This document shows positions 54,908-64,000 of a stretch of 64,000 nucleotides of DNA, piece after piece. The first letter of the stretch is position 1; the number at the start of each line of letters is the position of its first letter. The notes beneath the pieces were generated by a model. That model worked only from the letters and a program-made list of their open reading frames with translations. It did no database searches and was not told where the DNA came from. The stretch spans positions 27,592,526-27,656,525 of the forward strand of contig NC_053499.1 of NCBI RefSeq assembly GCF_905171775.1, in the 5' to 3' direction. Source of the stretch: Rana temporaria. Its lineage: Eukaryota > Chordata > Amphibia > Anura > Ranidae. Both the position numbers and the translations under genes were made by a program.

Positions 54908-55517
54908 GGGCCTGATCCACAAAAGGGATACGCCGGCGTATCTACTGATACGCCGTCGTATCTCTGTTTCTATCTATGGAACTGATCCACAGAATCAGTT
55001 TCTCATAGATAGGCAGAAGATCCGACATGTGTAAGGGACTTACACTGTCGGATCCTAGGATGCAGTACCGCGCCTGCCGCTGGGGGCATTTCTCGTCGAA
55101 ATCCAGCGTCGGGTATGCAAATTAGCACTTACGGAGAACCACGAAGCTTTTATGCTTCGTTTTTTCTCCGTAAGTATTAGTTTGCCGTCGCAAAATAAGG
55201 GCTGCTTTTACAAAGTGTAAACTGTTTACACCTTGTAAAAGTATACCCTTCTATCCCGCGTCGCTGTAATTGTTTTTTAAAAAAAAAAAATTCCCGCCGC
55301 AACTTTTTTTTTTTACGCCCGTCGCGATTCTTAAAACCCGGCGCAACGTAAATCCGCGCAAAGCACGTCGGGAGCATGCGCAGTACGTCCGGCGCGGGAG
55401 CGCGCCTAATTTAAATGGGACTCGCCCCATTAGATTAGGCACGCCGTGCGCCGGACGGATTTAAGTTACACCGCTGAAAATTTCTAGGTAAGTGCTTTGT
55501 TTTTGTGGATCAGGCCC
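54908..55517. mobile_element. MITE, TIR GGGCCTGATCCACAAAA
   Basis: GGGCCTGATCCACAAAAGGG and TTTTTGTGGATCAGGCCC are inverted ends. TTA is duplicated at 54905-54907 and 55518-55520. Palindrome at 55211: AAAGTGTAAACTGTTTACAC. Confidence 0.9.
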
Positions 55518-55636
55518 TTAGTACTCAGTTATATTATGTACATTTAGGAAAGTATCCAGACCTTTCTTAAAGAAATCTACTGAGCTGGCCAGAACCACCT
55601 CTGGAAGGAGTCTATTCCACATTTTCACAGCTCTTA

Positions 55637-55994
55637 GGCCCCGTACACACGACCGGATCTATCCGCTGGGATTTATCCGCGGATCAGTTCCAGCGGATAG
55701 ATCCGGTCGTGTGTAGGCCCGAGCGGACAATTTTCGGCGGACATTTATCCAGCCGACGGATTGCCAGCGGATAAAAATTTCTTAGCATGCTAAGAAATCT
55801 ATCCGCTGGAACCCTGTCCTTCGGACTTATCCGGTCGTCTGTACAGACTCGCCGGATAAGTCCGTCCGATCCCCATCCCTCGCATGCGTCAAAATGATTC
55901 GACGCATGCGTGGAAGTATTTACCTTCCAGCGTCGGCGCGGCCACGTCACCGGCGGACCGTTTCCATCGGATAACCCCTCGTCTGTACAGGGCC
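55637..55994. mobile_element. MITE, TIR GGCCCCGTACACACGAC
   Basis: GGCCCCGTACACACGACCGG pairs with the right end CTCGTCTGTACAGGGCC. TTA is duplicated at 55634-55636 and 55995-55997. The interior is built from inverted GGATAGATCCGG / CCGCTGG modules, including TTTCTTAGCATGCTAAGAAA. Confidence 0.88.
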
Positions 55995-56104
55995 TTACTG
56001 TAAAGAAACCTTTCCGTATTTGGAGATGAAATCTCTTTTCTTCTAGACGTAAAGAGTGCCCCTCTTGTCCTCAGTGTTGACCGTAAAGTGAATAACTCAA
56101 CACC

Positions 56105-56520
56105 AAGGGGGTAATCCACAAAGATCCGGCGTAACGTAAATTTTCCCATTTAAGTTACACTGCCTTAAAATTTCTACCTAAGTGCCCGATCCACAAAGCA
56201 CTTACCTAGAAACTTTTGGCTGTGTAACTTAAATTCTGCTGGCGCAAGGCATTCCTCTTTTCATGGGGGCGATTCCCATTTAAATTAGGCGCGCTCCCGC
56301 GCCGGCCGTACTGCGCATGCTCGTGACGTCATTTTCCCGACGTGCATAGCGCAAAATTACGTTACGCCGAGCTTTGTGGATCGCGACGGGTCAATAAAGT
56401 TGCGTCGGGGAAAAAAAAAGATACGGCGAAAAAAAAAAATTCAAAACAAAAAAAAACGCGTCGCTGGACAGAAGGGTCTGTTTTTACAAGGTGTAAACAG
56501 TTTACACTTTGTAAAGCCGA
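56105..56520 (-). mobile_element. Truncated, inverted copy of the 54908 MITE family
   Basis: Begins GGGGTAATCCACAAAGATCC. The stretch to about 56520, including ACAAGGTGTAAACAGTTTAC, is the reverse complement of the centre of 54908-55517. The other end is missing. Confidence 0.7.
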
Positions 56521-56605
56521 AAATAATGAATTTAATCAGTTTTGGAATAAGGCTGTAACAAAACAAAATGTGGAAATTAGTGAAGCGCTGTGAATACTTT
56601 TCATA
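56521..56605 (+). mobile_element. Isolated Tc1 right-end fragment
   Basis: TTGGAATAAGGCTGTAACAA followed by GTGAAGCGCTGTGAATACTT is the typical outer end of a Tc1 subfamily whose opposite end is at 22832. No transposase is attached. Confidence 0.75.
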
Positions 56606-57484
56606 CATATCAGTTGTCAGGAGCCCCTCCACCATCAGAAGTAGTCCCCCACCCTTCCTTACAGTACAGTGCACCCCCCTTGTGCGGCTCCCGGGGTGGA
56701 GCTGGGAAGCCAAAAGTGCAGAGTCTGGAGGAGGGCTGAAGTCAGCTGCCAGAGTCTTCTGCACAGGATCTGTAGGAGGAGTTCTGTCCTCATATCTGAC
56801 TGGTGAGACAGGGGAATAGGGTAGAGATAAGCCATTCCACAGCTGCATTGTGATGGAATTCTATCCCCTTCTCTGCTGAGACAAGGTTGGGGCAGGAATG
56901 AGGGGGGTGCTGCACCTTGGACCGCCTATGTGGCATCAACTGATGAAGCGGGCTTCAGCAGAACCAAGTATCCTATTATGGCCCACTGCCGTGCCACAGC
57001 CCCCCCTCATGAGCCTTTATCCACCAGGCCAATTAACCTTGCCAGTCCCCATGGTGCCACCCAACCTTAATCGGTTTCCTGCTCAGCCAAAGGTGAATGG
57101 GGGCTAGACAGCTCTGGCACTGACAGACCACTTTTGGGTTCATACTATTCACATGTCGTCGCTGCCACCACCATCATTGTTATGACATAAACGGCAAAAA
57201 AAGTCCAACTCCCCTCCATTAAGTCTTTAATTTTTTGAATCCCATGATATACAGTATACCTAAAAGCGGTAGTAAACTGCCGGGCGTTTATTTTTTGTAC
57301 CCTTTAAGGTAAAGCCATAATGTGCCAGAGTGCATCGCATACTAGCACATTATGATAAACTTACTATCTGGGAGTACAGCCTGCCCGTCCTCCAATGGCC
57401 AAGACTTGTGCTGACACACCCCTCTGCACAGCCATTCACTAGGAAAACCCGTTTGCTTCTGTTTCTCTGCCCCCTGCTCTCTGA
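56606..57484. other. Unassigned stretch
   Basis: A TTAA-type MITE left end (AAAGCGGTAGTAAACTGCCG) is seen near 57264. No gene recognised. Confidence 0.35.
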
Positions 57485-57940
57485 GGCCTTGTACAGACGA
57501 CCGAACATGTCCGATGAAAATGGTCCACGGACCGTTTTCATCGGACATGTCTGCTGGCAGGTTTTGGACCTGGTCTGATGTGTGTACACACCATCAGACC
57601 AAAATCCCCGCGGACAGAGAACGCGGTGACGTAGAAGACAGCGACATTCTCTGACACGGGAGTTCAATGCTTCCACGCATTCGTCGAATCAATTCGACGC
57701 ATGTGTGGGATTTCGGGCCAGCGGACATGTCCGATGAGTCGTACTGACCATCGGACATGTCCGACGGACAGGCTTCCAGCGGACAAGTTTCTTAGCATGC
57801 TAAGAAACTTTTGTCCGCTGGAAACCTGTCCGCTAGGCCGGAAAACTGTCCGGTAGGCCCTACACACGTTCGTACATGTCCGCGGAAACTGGTCCGACGG
57901 ACCAGTTTCAGCAGACATGTTCGGTCGTGTGTACAAGGCC
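57485..57940. mobile_element. MITE, TIR GGCCTTGTACAGACGACCG
   Basis: GGCCTTGTACAGACGACCGA and TCGGTCGTGTGTACAAGGCC are inverted ends. Internal palindromes include TTTCTTAGCATGCTAAGAAA, also present in 55637-55994. GACATGTCCG recurs many times. Confidence 0.88.
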
Positions 57941-58575
57941 TAAGCTCTTTATGCAACTGAGAACATAAGTCATGTGATCACTTTTAAAGAAGGGAACAAA
58001 GGTATTTATAACATTTTTATATCTATACACAATTGCTTTGCCTTTTATTTCTATTTTAAACTGAATAGGTTATTTTACAAGGTGAGGGCTCACAAATGTC
58101 CTAAGAGTCATCGGAGTGTACTGTGATCATTATATTTAAAGAAATGGACACCCAAAACATCTTGGGACAGGTTCTCTTTCTGTAATCTCATTTCCCTAAG
58201 CAGAGCTTGGCCCTGTCTCCTGTCTTATATACACGGACACCTCCCTGTTCTCCAGGGGTTTCCATTTCTCTGTATTCATCACTATTTACGGAACTTCCAT
58301 GTTAACAATCTGTGCTGACAAACTGCTTCTCTATTGAGGGTATGACATTAGTGGAGCTAGGATCTTTACGGCAATAATGTATAGAAGTGCTCCCTGGGGA
58401 CTGGTTAGGTTGGCAAGGGAATCAATTTTTCGGAGGGAGGGGGTGGATTGTCCCTGCTTTGAACAGCCTCATCTGAATTAGGGTGAACTCCGGCCTTACA
58501 TTTCGTTGTGTAGAGTTGTAGAGGCTCCTCTGCTGTACTGAAAATGATTACTCTGATTTATCTGCACAATTGATG
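57941..58575. other. Unassigned stretch
   Basis: No repeat ends or exon signals recognised. Confidence 0.35.
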
Positions 58576-59258
58576 TCCCCATTGGGGAGAATTACCTGTA
58601 TGTGTCCTGGTGACCATGGACAAGAATTACCTGCATGTGTCCTGGTGACCATGGACAAGAATTACCTGTATGTGTCCTGGTGACCATTGACAGGAATTAC
58701 CTGTATGTGTCCTGGTGACCATTAATGGGAATTACCTGTATGTGTCCTGGTGACCTTTGATGGGAAATACCTGTATGTGTCCTGGTGACCATTGATGGGA
58801 ATTTCCTGTATGTGTCTTGGTGACCATTGATGGGAATTACCTGTATGTGTCCTGGTGACCATTGATGGGAATTACCTGTATGTGTCCTGGTGACCTTTGA
58901 TGGGAATTACCTGTATGTGTCCTGGTGACCTTTGATGGGAATTACCTGTATGTGTCCTGGTGACCATTGACGGGAATTACCTGTATGTGTCCTGGCGACC
59001 ATTGACAGGAATTACCTGTATGTGTCCTGGCGACCATTGACAGGAATTACCTGTATGTGTCCTGGTGACCATTGTTGGGAATTTCCTGTATGTGTCCTGG
59101 TGACCATTGTTGGGAATTTCCTGTATGTGTCCTGGTGACCTTTGATGGGAATTACCTGTATGTGTCCGGTGACCATTGATGGCAATTACCTGTATGTGTC
59201 TTGGTGACCATTGACAGGAATTACCTGTATGTGTCCTATGACTATTGATGGGAATTAC
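58576..59258 (+). repeat. 35-bp minisatellite, block 1
   Basis: About 19 units of ATTACCTGTATGTGTCCTGG plus TGACCATTGATGGGA, with single-base variants such as GACAGG, GTTGGG and one CTATGACTATTG unit. Confidence 0.95.
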
Positions 59259-59487
59259 ACAGGGTTAATTTGTTATACAGCCTCTGCTACAAGCCTGCTG
59301 GTGTTTTTTTTCCTTTTACTACACCTATCAATGTATACCAATGGGGAAAGCCCAATTCTTTGAAATATGACTACAGCTATTGGCGATCATGCATAATATC
59401 ATTCAGGTCATGCTATTAGGTATGGGACTGAATACCTTGATGTTTGCAGTTATCCTTTAATCCTGGCCTTTGGCCTTCTTTCTATTA

Positions 59488-59977
59488 CCTCGTACACACG
59501 GGCAAACATGTACGATGAAAACGGTCCGCCGGACCGTTTTCAGCGGACATGCCCGCCCGGAGATTTCTGTATGATGGCTGTACACACCATCATACAGAAA
59601 TGAGAGACAATCCGCGCGGACAGACAGCGCGGTGACGTGTTCGCGCCGTCGCCGCGACGATGACGGGGCGACGTGCGCGACGCTGAAAGTTCAATGCTTC
59701 CACGCATGCGTCGAAGTCATTCGACGCATGCGAGGGATGGCGGCCGCTCGGACATGTACGGTAAGTCTGTACAGATGACCGAACATGTCCGACGGACAGG
59801 ATTCCAGCGGGCATGTTTCTAAGCAAGTTTAGAAACATTTGCCCGCTCGAAAACGGTCTGGCGGGCAAATGTACGCTGGAATCCTGTCCGATCGGCCGTA
59901 CACACGAACGAACATGTCTGCTGAAACTGGTCCGCGGACCAGTTTCAGCAGACATGTTTGGTCGTGTGTACGGGGCC
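59488..59977. mobile_element. MITE between the minisatellite blocks, TIR CCTCGTACACACGG
   Basis: Left CCTCGTACACACGGGCAAAC and right GTCGTGTGTACGGGGCC are imperfect inverted ends. The interior resembles 57485-57940 (GACATGTCCG, CGACGCATGCG). Confidence 0.8.
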
Positions 59978-60396
59978 TAAGAATCATATATTCAGATGAA
60001 CTAATTAAATTTTCTCGCATTGGTTCTACGGCATCACATATTATACCACATCCTGATGATATACAGCAACCATTCTTTTGGCTCAGACCAGGTGCATGCC
60101 ACCTCTATTTGTGGTCAAGACATTGAGGTCCTGAAGAAGCAATGTTTGGGAAATGCGTCAACCTCTTTACATAGCAGTAATAGAGTTATTACAGCAGTAA
60201 CCAATTGGCGTGCCCTATTTGAATTGAGCATTGGCGTTATGTTTTTTTAAACTTTTTGTAATAAAGACAATTTTTTTATTATTTGCTTGTTCTTGTCCTT
60301 CTCTGGTACCAGTAAAGTCCGTTCAGCTGTGTTCTATAATTTTCCAAGTATCAATTAGGAATGAGGTACCAATATATAGCCCATAATCCTTTATAT
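59978..60396 (+). mobile_element. Possible 3' end of a retroelement
   Basis: AATAAAGACAATTTTTTTAT at about 60260 resembles a polyadenylation region. Upstream, CCTGAAGAAGCAATGTTTGG and AAATGCGTCAACC recall a motif common in 3' tails of vertebrate retroelements. No coding frame is preserved, so the assignment is tentative. Confidence 0.3.
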
Positions 60397-61434
60397 TTGA
60401 GAATTTCCTGTATGTGTCCTGGTGACCATTGAAGGGTATTACCTGTATGTGTCTTGTGACCATTAACGAGAATTATCTGTATGTGACCATTAATCTGAAT
60501 TACCTGTATGTGTCTTGTGACCATTAATGGCATTTACCTGTATGTGTCTTGGTGACCATTGATGGGAATTACCTGTATGTGTCTTGTGACCATTGATGGG
60601 AATTAGTATGTGTCCGGTGACCATTGATGGCAATTACCTGTATGTGTCTTGGTGACCATTGAAGGGAATTACCTGTATGTGTCTTGTGACCATTGAGGGC
60701 AATTACCTGTATGTGTCTTGGTGACCATTGATGGCAATTACCTGTATGTGTCTTGGTGACCATTGATGGCAATTACCTGTATGTGTCTTGGTGACCATTG
60801 ATGGCAATTACCTGTATGTGTCTTGTGATCATTGAAGGGAATTACCTGTATGTGTCAGGTGACCATTGATGGGAATTACCTGTATGTGTCTTGGTGATCA
60901 TTGAAGGGAATTACCTGTATGTGTCCTGGTGACCATTGATGGGAATTACCTGTATGTGTCCTGGTGACCATTGATGGGAATTACCTGTATGTGTCCTGGT
61001 GACCATTGATGGGAATTACCTGTATGTGTCCGGTGACCATTGATGGCAATTACTTTTATGTGTCTTAGTGATCATTGAAGGGAATTACCTGTATGTGTCA
61101 GGTGACCATTGATGGGAATTACCTGTATGTGTCTTGGTGACCACTGATGGGAATTACCTGTATGTGTCCGGTGACCATTGATGGGAATTACCTGTATGTG
61201 TCTTGGTGACCACTGATGGCAATTACCTGTATGTGTCCGGTGACCATTGATGGGAATTACCTGTATGTGTCTTGGTGACCATTGATGGGAATTACCTGTA
61301 TGTGTCTTGGTGACCATTGATGGGAATTACCTGTATGTGTCTTGGTGACCACTGATGGGAATTACCTGTATGTGTCCGGTGACCATTGATGGGAATTACC
61401 TGTATGTGTCTTGGTTACCATTGGCAGGAAACCT
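60397..61434 (+). repeat. 35-bp minisatellite, block 2
   Basis: About 30 units of the same repeat as block 1, with the variants TGTCTTGTGACC, TGTCCGGTGACC and TGTCTTGGTGATC interspersed in a higher-order pattern. Confidence 0.95.
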
Positions 61435-62007
61435 AAACTTTTACAGTGGTCACCAGTAAAGGCAGAGAGAGAAAATCTTCCCACTGGGACATTTGTTCAG
61501 CTGACAACTGTATAAAACAAGATTTTGTTTTACTTTGTATAGACTCACTTTATATAGACTTCTCATTTCCTCTTGTGCCTTTAGGACGGGAAATCTGCTG
61601 ATCCCCCTTAACGTTGCACCCGTAATGTGATGAGGTGCAATGTAAAGGACATCACAGAGCATTGAAATGTGATCTCTTCAAAACAGCAGTGTGTAATGGG
61701 GGGGGGGGGGTATGCATTTCCCACTTCCCCTCACTGGCTAAGAGGGGCCAAAATGATAGACTGATCATTTATTTGTCATTGGGCAAATGTACAAAATCAG
61801 CAGGGGATCAAATATTTTTTTTCCTTACTGTACATGTGCATCTGGTGGTAAGGGGTTTAAAATCTGAATCCCCTTCTGAGGATTCGGATATTCGGCCCCC
61901 CAATCATGGTGTCCTAAGACAGGTGCCTAAGCAGCCTTATGCTGGCATGGCTCTGTTACTTATGATACCAAAGTGATAGACATTTCTGGGGCGATAGCTA
62001 AAAAGGC
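61435..62007. other. Unassigned, with one Tc1-like end
   Basis: AAAATCAGCAGGGGATCAAA through CTTACTGTAC (about 61793-61834) resembles a Tc1 terminal repeat. A G run lies at 61699-61709. No gene recognised. Confidence 0.4.
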
Positions 62008-62010
62008 AAT

Positions 62011-62717
62011 GGGCCACATTCAGGTAGACTTACGACGGGCGTATCAGTAGATACGCCATTGTAAGTCCGAATCCGAGCCGTCGCAACTTTAAGCGTATGC
62101 TCAAACTGAGATACGCTTAAATGTTGCTAAGATACGGCCGGCGTAAGTCTCCTACGCGTCATATCTTAACTGCATATTTACGCTGGCCGCTAGGGGCGTG
62201 TACGCTGATTTACGCCTAGAATATGTAAATCAGCTAGAGACGCCTATTCACGAACGTACGCCCGGCGTAAAGATAGTACGGGCGTACGCCGTTTACGTAA
62301 GGGGTTTTCAGGCGTAAAGATAAACTACCAAAAAGATGGCGCAGCCAATGTTAAGTATGGAAGTCGGAACCGAGTCAAATTTTTCAAATTTTACGTCGTT
62401 TGCGTAACTCGTCCGTGAATGGGGCTGGCTGTAATTTAGGTTCACGTCTAAAGCATTGACGATTTGCCGACGTCATTTGGAGCATGCGCACTGGGATACG
62501 TCCACAGACGGCGCATGCGCCGTTCGATCGAAACGTCATTTACGTGGGGTCACACTTAATATACATAAAACACGCCCACAGCTTCAACATTTGAATTAGG
62601 CGGGCTTACGCCGGCCCTAATACGCTACGCCGCCGTAACTTCGGGGGCAAAATCTTTGAGAATACCATACTCGCCTCTCAAAGTTACGCCAGCGTAGCGT
62701 ATAGGAGAATCTAGCCC
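62011..62717. mobile_element. MITE, TIR GGGCCACATTCAGGTAGA
   Basis: GGGCCACATTCAGG and AGAATCTAGCCC are imperfect inverted ends. AAT is duplicated at 62008-62010 and 62718-62720. It is related in its ends and CG-rich interior to the family at 6219. Confidence 0.82.
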
Positions 62718-63434
62718 AATAAGTCTTTCTTTTGGTGGTATTCAAAAAGTAATTTATTTTCTGTATTTTACAAGTATTGTGGCAGTACATTAATTTGAAT
62801 CTGCTGGCAAATGCACCAGACCAGATTAGATATCGGACACGCGCTGCTTTTTGCAGCACAGCACAGCACACGGCAGTACCGTTAGATTTGGATGGAAATT
62901 CAACATTACTGCTCCACCCCAGTGTGAATGGGCCCTTAGGCTAGGGCTGCTGCGATATAAGACTCTGTTGGCAGTAATCTTATTTGCTGCACACTGAAAT
63001 CAATGCGATTCTAATGAGTCAACAACAGTCAGGTAAATCTCTCGGCAGCGAAGATATTTAATTGTCTATGTAGCTCTTGGCTTAGTGCCATTAAAGATAA
63101 AGGGCACAAATTTTTTCTACTACTTGTTCTGTTTGACACAACATTGGAATCATCTTCCTGATACAATACCCGGGGACATAATTTACTAACTTTTTTTTTT
63201 TTTTTCTTTTTTTTTTGGTGTATTTCTACTGTACCATGCGATCTGGTGCAGGCAAATGCATTGCGATTGTGGTGTTGTTTAGTTTTTTTACAGAAAGAAA
63301 TGGTGTTGCTTAGATAATACAGACAGCAACTGCAAATCGCAAGTGCAGTGCGTTCTGAAACATACACAGGTTTTAAGCGCCACGTTGGTGTGAACTGGCC
63401 CTAAAAGAAACTGAACTCTGAAAGTTGTTTCTAA
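62718..63434. other. Unassigned stretch
   Basis: A T run at 63189-63218 and MITE-like fragments (GTGTGAATGGGCCCTTA near 62922; GTGTGAACTGGCCCTA near 63390). No gene recognised. Confidence 0.35.
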
Positions 63435-64000
63435 GGCTCCTTTCACACTGAGGCGCATTTTAGCGCTAAAAATAGCGCATAAATAACGCCTGAAATACTC
63501 CTGCCCCAGCATTCTCAATGTGAAAGCCCGAGTCAATGCGCTGGCGGGAGAAAAATATCCGGCAAGCAGCATCTTTGGAGCGGTGAGAGGAGCAGTGTGT
63601 ATACCGCTCCTTCCCATTGAAAACAATGGGACACCGCGGTAATACTCTGCAGAGGCGCATTGTCGGCGGTATTAACCCTTTTTCGGCCACTAGCGGGGGT
63701 TAATACCACACCGCTAGCGGACGAAAACCGCGGCAGAAAAAAAAAAAAATACGGCAGAATGGCTCCCCTGGGCAAGCCGCTGTCGCTGTACGGCACCTTT
63801 AAGACGCTGTAGGAGTCACATGCTCGCTTCCGCAGCATGTGCCCAGGGCCGATGTGAGTGCGCAGTGGGCGCATTGAGCGCAGGGCACCCGCGATCGCTC
63901 GTGACAGAGCCAGAACCGGGTTCTGTGTGTGTAAACACACAGATCCCGGTTCTCTCAGGGGAGAGGAGAGAGATCGGAGTTCATACAAAGTATGAACCAA
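63435..64000. mobile_element. Repeat mosaic running off the window
   Basis: GGCTCCTTTCACACTGAGGC at 63435 is a MITE left end of the 5564 type. From about 63840 the sequence contains a GTTCTGTGTGTGTAAACACA hairpin like that of the TTAACCACTT family (31515-31555). The right boundary lies outside the window. Confidence 0.55.

Larger units (their letters stand above)
54661..56104 (+). mobile_element. Interspersed repeat cut by two MITEs
   Basis: Three blocks, 54661-54904, 55521-55633 and 55998-56104, read continuously once the MITEs are removed. They contain AAGACACAAGTCCATCCAGT, TTCCTTTCTGATCCCCCGAG, GGAGTCTATTCCACATTTTC and AAGAAACCTTTCCGTATTTG. I recognise this as a common amphibian dispersed repeat but cannot assign its class with certainty. 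Confidence 0.65.

Overview
The window is repeat-dense vertebrate nuclear DNA. It most resembles a large amphibian genome, probably a ranid-like frog. The reasons are a complete DIRS retrotransposon, Tc1/mariner remnants, hAT-like copies with 8-bp target duplications, many fold-back MITEs bounded by TTAA or by 3-bp TTA/TAA sites, an L2-type LINE, and kilobase-scale simple-sequence and minisatellite arrays. This assignment rests on pattern recognition; no search was run. No confirmed host protein-coding gene is present. The only host-gene hints are a CpG-rich promoter-like segment near 48.6-48.9 kb, with possible divergent first exons, and one weak internal exon candidate near 30.3 kb.

Layout. 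0-4 kb: a 190-bp tandem repeat from a fold-back element, a Tc1 transposase tail and a 1.75-kb A/G-only tract. 4-15.2 kb: MITEs, many of them abutting, a second Tc1 relic, a (TA)n tract and a hAT-like element carrying a poly-G array. 15.7-21.2 kb: a DIRS element on the minus strand with identical 102-bp inverted terminal repeats, an internal complementary region, and open gag, RT/RNase H and tyrosine recombinase frames. Its gag appears to need removal of a 192-nt intron. 21-44 kb: TTAA fold-back MITEs and hAT-like copies, several nested with readable target duplications. 44.8-50.3 kb: three minisatellites of different period that share one core, roughly AAGTCCCAGCATGCC. They lie on both sides of the CpG-rich segment, in orientation + / - / +. 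50.3-54.3 kb: a minus-strand L2-type LINE pseudogene broken by four separate insertions. 54.6-56.6 kb: another interspersed repeat cut by MITEs. 58.6-61.4 kb: a 35-bp minisatellite in two blocks. 61.4-64 kb: further MITEs.

How the parts work together. The DIRS genes form one replication unit: Gag packages the RNA, RT/RNase H copies it, the terminal and internal repeats template a circular DNA, and the recombinase integrates that circle. Everything else that can be recognised is non-autonomous or broken and would need enzymes supplied from elsewhere. The most unusual structure is the set of three core-sharing arrays around the CpG-rich segment. The most complete biological system is the DIRS element.
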